Of a DNA stretch of 24,144 nt, positions 21,656 to 24,144 are shown piece by piece. Made by a program: the position numbers and the translations under genes. Position 1 is the stretch's first letter, and each line of letters opens with the position of its first letter. Below the pieces are notes generated by a model. It saw only the letters and a program-made list of their open reading frames with translations. It did no database searches and was not told the origin of the DNA. The stretch is from SFWF01 sp045539095 (GTDB lineage: Bacteria; Bacillota; Clostridia; Oscillospirales; Acutalibacteraceae): contig JAZQER010000035.1 of assembly GCA_045539095.1 (NCBI GenBank), positions 1 through 24,144 of the forward strand, given 5' to 3'.

Positions 21656-24144
21656 TTACAAAACCGTTTTCAAAAACTCGCCTGTGTAGGAATCTCTACA
21701 ATCGGCTATCTGTTCGGGCGTTCCCGTACAGACTACCGTGCCGCCTCTGTCGCCACCCTCTGGACCGAGGTCGATTATATGATCAGCAGTCTTGATAACG
21801 TCAAGGTTGTGCTCAATGATGAGAACGGTATTGCCTCCCTCTACAAGTCGGTCAAGCACCTCTAAAAGTCTGTGAACATCAGCAGTGTGAAGTCCCGTAG
21901 TCGGCTCGTCAAGAATATAGATAGTCTTTCCCGTACTCTTTTTAGAAAGCTCAGTCGCGAGCTTTACTCTCTGCGCCTCACCGCCAGAAAGTGTTGTTGC
22001 AGGCTGTCCAAGTTTAATATAACCGAGACCGACATCAAAAAGGGTCTGAAGCTTTTTATGAATTCTCGGAATGGACGAGAAAAAGTTCATTCCCTCTTCG
22101 ACCGTCATCTCAAGAACGTCGTAAATGCTTTTATCCTTATATTTAACAGACAAGGTTTCTCGGTTGTAGCGAGTACCGCCGCAGACCTCGCAAGGCACGT
22201 AAATATCAGGTAGAAAGTGCATAGCGATTTTAATAATTCCATCACCCTCGCAAGCCTCGCATCGTCCGCCCTTAACGTTAAAGGAAAATCTTCCCGCCGA
22301 ATATCCCTTAGATTTTGCATCCTTAGTCTGAGCAAATAGCTCCCGTATATCGCCGAAAACACCCGTATAGGTTGCGGGATTGGAACGGGGTGTTCTACCG
22401 ATAGGTGCCTGACTTATATCTATAACCTTGTCAAGATGCTCCGTGCCATCAATAGTTTTAAACTTGCCGGGTACGGTCTTTGCGCCGTTAAGCTTTGCAG
22501 CAAGGTATTTATAGATTATATCGTTGACAAGAGAAGATTTTCCCGAGCCCGAAACGCCCGTCACACAAACGCTTTTGCCGAGAGGTATCTTCACATCTAT
22601 AGATTTAAGGTTATTCTCTGCGGCGCCCCGAACCGTTAGATACTTGCCGTTACCCTTCCTTCTTTCACTCGGTACGGGTATCTTTTTTCTGCCCGTAAGA
22701 TAGTCTGAAGTAATCGAGTTCTTGCAATCTTCCAGTTCATCAACAGTTCCGGAAAATACGATATCTCCGCCGTGGATACCCGCGCCGGGGCCGACATCTA
22801 CAACATAGTCTGCCGAGCGAATTGTATCCTCATCGTGTTCTACAACTATTAGAGTGTTGCCGAGATCGCGAAGCCTTTGCAGCGTCTTTAAAAGCCTCTC
22901 ATTGTCACGCTGATGAAGTCCGATGCTCGGCTCGTCAAGGATATAGAGCACACCCATAAGGGATGAGCCGATCTGGGTTGCGAGACGGATGCGCTGGCTC
23001 TCGCCGCCCGACAGTGTGCCCGAAGAACGGGAAAGTGAGAGATAATCAAGACCGACACTCTTTAAAAAGTTCAGTCGTTCTCTGACTTCCTTTAATATGG
23101 GGGCTGCTATCTGCGCCTGTCTTATGTCAAAATCTATTGTATCAACGAATTCAAGTATATCGTTTACACTCATTGAGCAAAACTCGTCGATATTCTTACC
23201 GCCTACCGTAACAGCAAGACTTTCGGGCTTAAGTCGAGCACCCTTACAGTCGGGGCAGTCGCACTCGTTCATATAAGCCTCTATCTCATTTCTTGCCCAG
23301 TCGGATTTTGTCTCCTTATAGCGTCGCTCAAGGTTGTTTATAACACCCTCAAACTCGCTTACATAGGTGCCGCCTCCCCAATTGGAATCGCGATGGAACT
23401 TTAACTTCATTCCACCCGTACCATATAGAACAACATCCTTTGCTTCCTCAGGTATATCCTTAAAGGGAGTATTTATATCAAACTCAAAATGGTCGGCAAT
23501 ACCCTTATAATACATTGCGGCAATGGTGCCCATATCGGGATTATGCCAGGAATTGACCCCCCAGCCCGAAGCTTTTATAGCGCCTTCGAGAAGAGATTTG
23601 TTCTCATCGTGGATGATTAGACGCTTATCTATCTTCATAAACATTCCGAGTCCCGCGCAGGTAGGGCAGGCACCGAAGGGAGAGTTAAATGAGAACATTG
23701 TCGGGGTCATTTCAGGCAGGCTTATATTATGCTCGTCACAGGCATAATTCTGCGAGAAATAGAGTTCTTTTCCGCCGATAACATCGACGGCGATAACACC
23801 GCCCGAAAGGTTTGCGGCAGTTTCGATACTGTCGGTAAGACGGCTCTTTATATCCTCTTTTATAACAAGTCGGTCTACGACGACCTCTATTAAATGCTTT
23901 TTATTCTTTTCGAGTTTTATCTCCTCTGAAAGATCATAGATATTTCCGTCTATACGGACTCTCGAAAAGCCTGATTTACGAATCCTTTCAAGCTCCTTAG
24001 TGTGCTCACCCTTGCGATTTTTGACAATGGGGGCGAGTATCTGAATTTTGGTGCCATCAGCAAGTTCCATCACTCTGTCGACTATCTGATCGGTTGACTG
24101 TTGGTTTATCTCCTTGCCGCAGATGGGACAATGAGGTGTACCTG
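21656..24144 (-). CDS. uvrA: UvrABC system protein A, N-terminus cut by window edge
   Basis: UvrA finds DNA damage and loads UvrB in nucleotide excision repair. The frame stays open to the right edge (CPICGKEINQQSTDQIVD just inside it), so about the first 110 residues, including the first Walker A, lie outside. Visible are a first zinc-binding set (ACPTCAGLG, CDCPDCKG), LSGGESQRIRLATQ and ILDEPSIGLHQRD of the first ATPase, GVSGSGKSSLVNDI (second Walker A), a second zinc finger (CEACEGDG, then CEVCGG), and LSGGEAQRVKLATEL with ILDEPTTGLH. The C-terminus at 21656 is complete. No clear terminator follows before the DUF5685 gene 67 bp on, so some read-through is possible. Confidence 0.98.
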   Translation of the reverse strand, partial: GTPHCPICGKEINQQSTDQIVDRVMELADGTKIQILAPIVKNRKGEHTKELERIRKSGFSRVRIDGNIYDLSEEIKLEKNKKHLIEVVVDRLVIKEDIKSRLTDSIETAANLSGGVIAVDVIGGKELYFSQNYACDEHNISLPEMTPTMFSFNSPFGACPTCAGLGMFMKIDKRLIIHDENKSLLEGAIKASGWGVNSWHNPDMGTIAAMYYKGIADHFEFDINTPFKDIPEEAKDVVLYGTGGMKLKFHRDSNWGGGTYVSEFEGVINNLERRYKETKSDWARNEIEAYMNECDCPDCKGARLKPESLAVTVGGKNIDEFCSMSVNDILEFVDTIDFDIRQAQIAAPILKEVRERLNFLKSVGLDYLSLSRSSGTLSGGESQRIRLATQIGSSLMGVLYILDEPSIGLHQRDNERLLKTLQRLRDLGNTLIVVEHDEDTIRSADYVVDVGPGAGIHGGDIVFSGTVDELEDCKNSITSDYLTGRKKIPVPSERRKGNGKYLTVRGAAENNLKSIDVKIPLGKSVCVTGVSGSGKSSLVNDIIYKYLAAKLNGAKTVPGKFKTIDGTEHLDKVIDISQAPIGRTPRSNPATYTGVFGDIRELFAQTKDAKSKGYSAGRFSFNVKGGRCEACEGDGIIKIAMHFLPDIYVPCEVCGGTRYNRETLSVKYKDKSIYDVLEMTVEEGMNFFSSIPRIHKKLQTLFDVGLGYIKLGQPATTLSGGEAQRVKLATELSKKSTGKTIYILDEPTTGLHTADVHRLLEVLDRLVEGGNTVLIIEHNLDVIKTADHIIDLGPEGGDRGGTVVCTGTPEQIADCRDSYTGEFLKTVL

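Overview
The window looks like a chromosomal segment of a low-to-mid-GC Gram-positive anaerobe of the class Clostridia, most likely Ruminococcaceae/Oscillospiraceae-like. The reasons are the rplU-prp-rpmA cluster with a cleavable L27 N-terminus, Mini-III RNase next to obg, an ispH fused to four S1 domains behind cmk and plsC, YitT, LytTR-DUF3021 and DUF5685 families, strong AGGAGG ribosome sites, and sigma-A-type TTGACA/TATAAT promoters. The taxon is inferred from gene content only. Nearly everything is on the minus strand; only cysK and a DUF1622 gene are on the plus strand.

Layout (minus genes listed from high to low coordinates). (1) 24144-21656: uvrA, cut by the window edge. (2) 21588-15018: a tightly packed seven-gene run, mostly with overlapping or near-touching ends: DUF5685 protein, J-domain protein with a Cys-rich tail, small polytopic membrane protein, YhiN-type flavoprotein, cmk, plsC, ispH-S1 fusion, then a terminator. 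(3) 14866-14205: Cys-rich zinc-ribbon protein and a membrane-anchored DUF2500-like protein. (4) 14196-13132: promoter, probable L21 leader, rplU, prp, rpmA, terminator. (5) 13103-11424: obg and mrnC, terminator. (6) yitT. (7) 10545-6558: promoter, dut, trmB, a His-rich COG0523 GTPase, a second COG0523-like GTPase fused to a DUF1980-like domain, an MBL-fold hydrolase, terminator. (8) An FGGY sugar kinase with its own promoter and terminator. (9) LytTR regulator plus DUF3021 membrane protein. (10) Nitroreductase, converging on the plus-strand cysK-DUF1622 pair. (11) A divergent promoter region, then a secreted cohesin-like protein, a 42-residue acidic peptide gene and a Ser-rich lipoprotein. (12) Positions 1-170: the 3' part of a possible structured RNA on the plus strand, and a bidirectional terminator.

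Most genes are housekeeping: ribosome assembly and maturation, nucleotide sanitation, tRNA modification, lipid and isoprenoid synthesis, and DNA repair. The parts most worth a second look are the tandem pair of unlike COG0523 proteins, one with 44 histidines in about 80 residues built on a 99-bp internal duplication; a TrmB with substituted active-site-motif residues; the DUF5685/J-protein pair; and the secreted protein, tiny peptide and lipoprotein cassette. I see no mobile element, CRISPR array, tRNA or rRNA in the window, and no convincing wholly new system.
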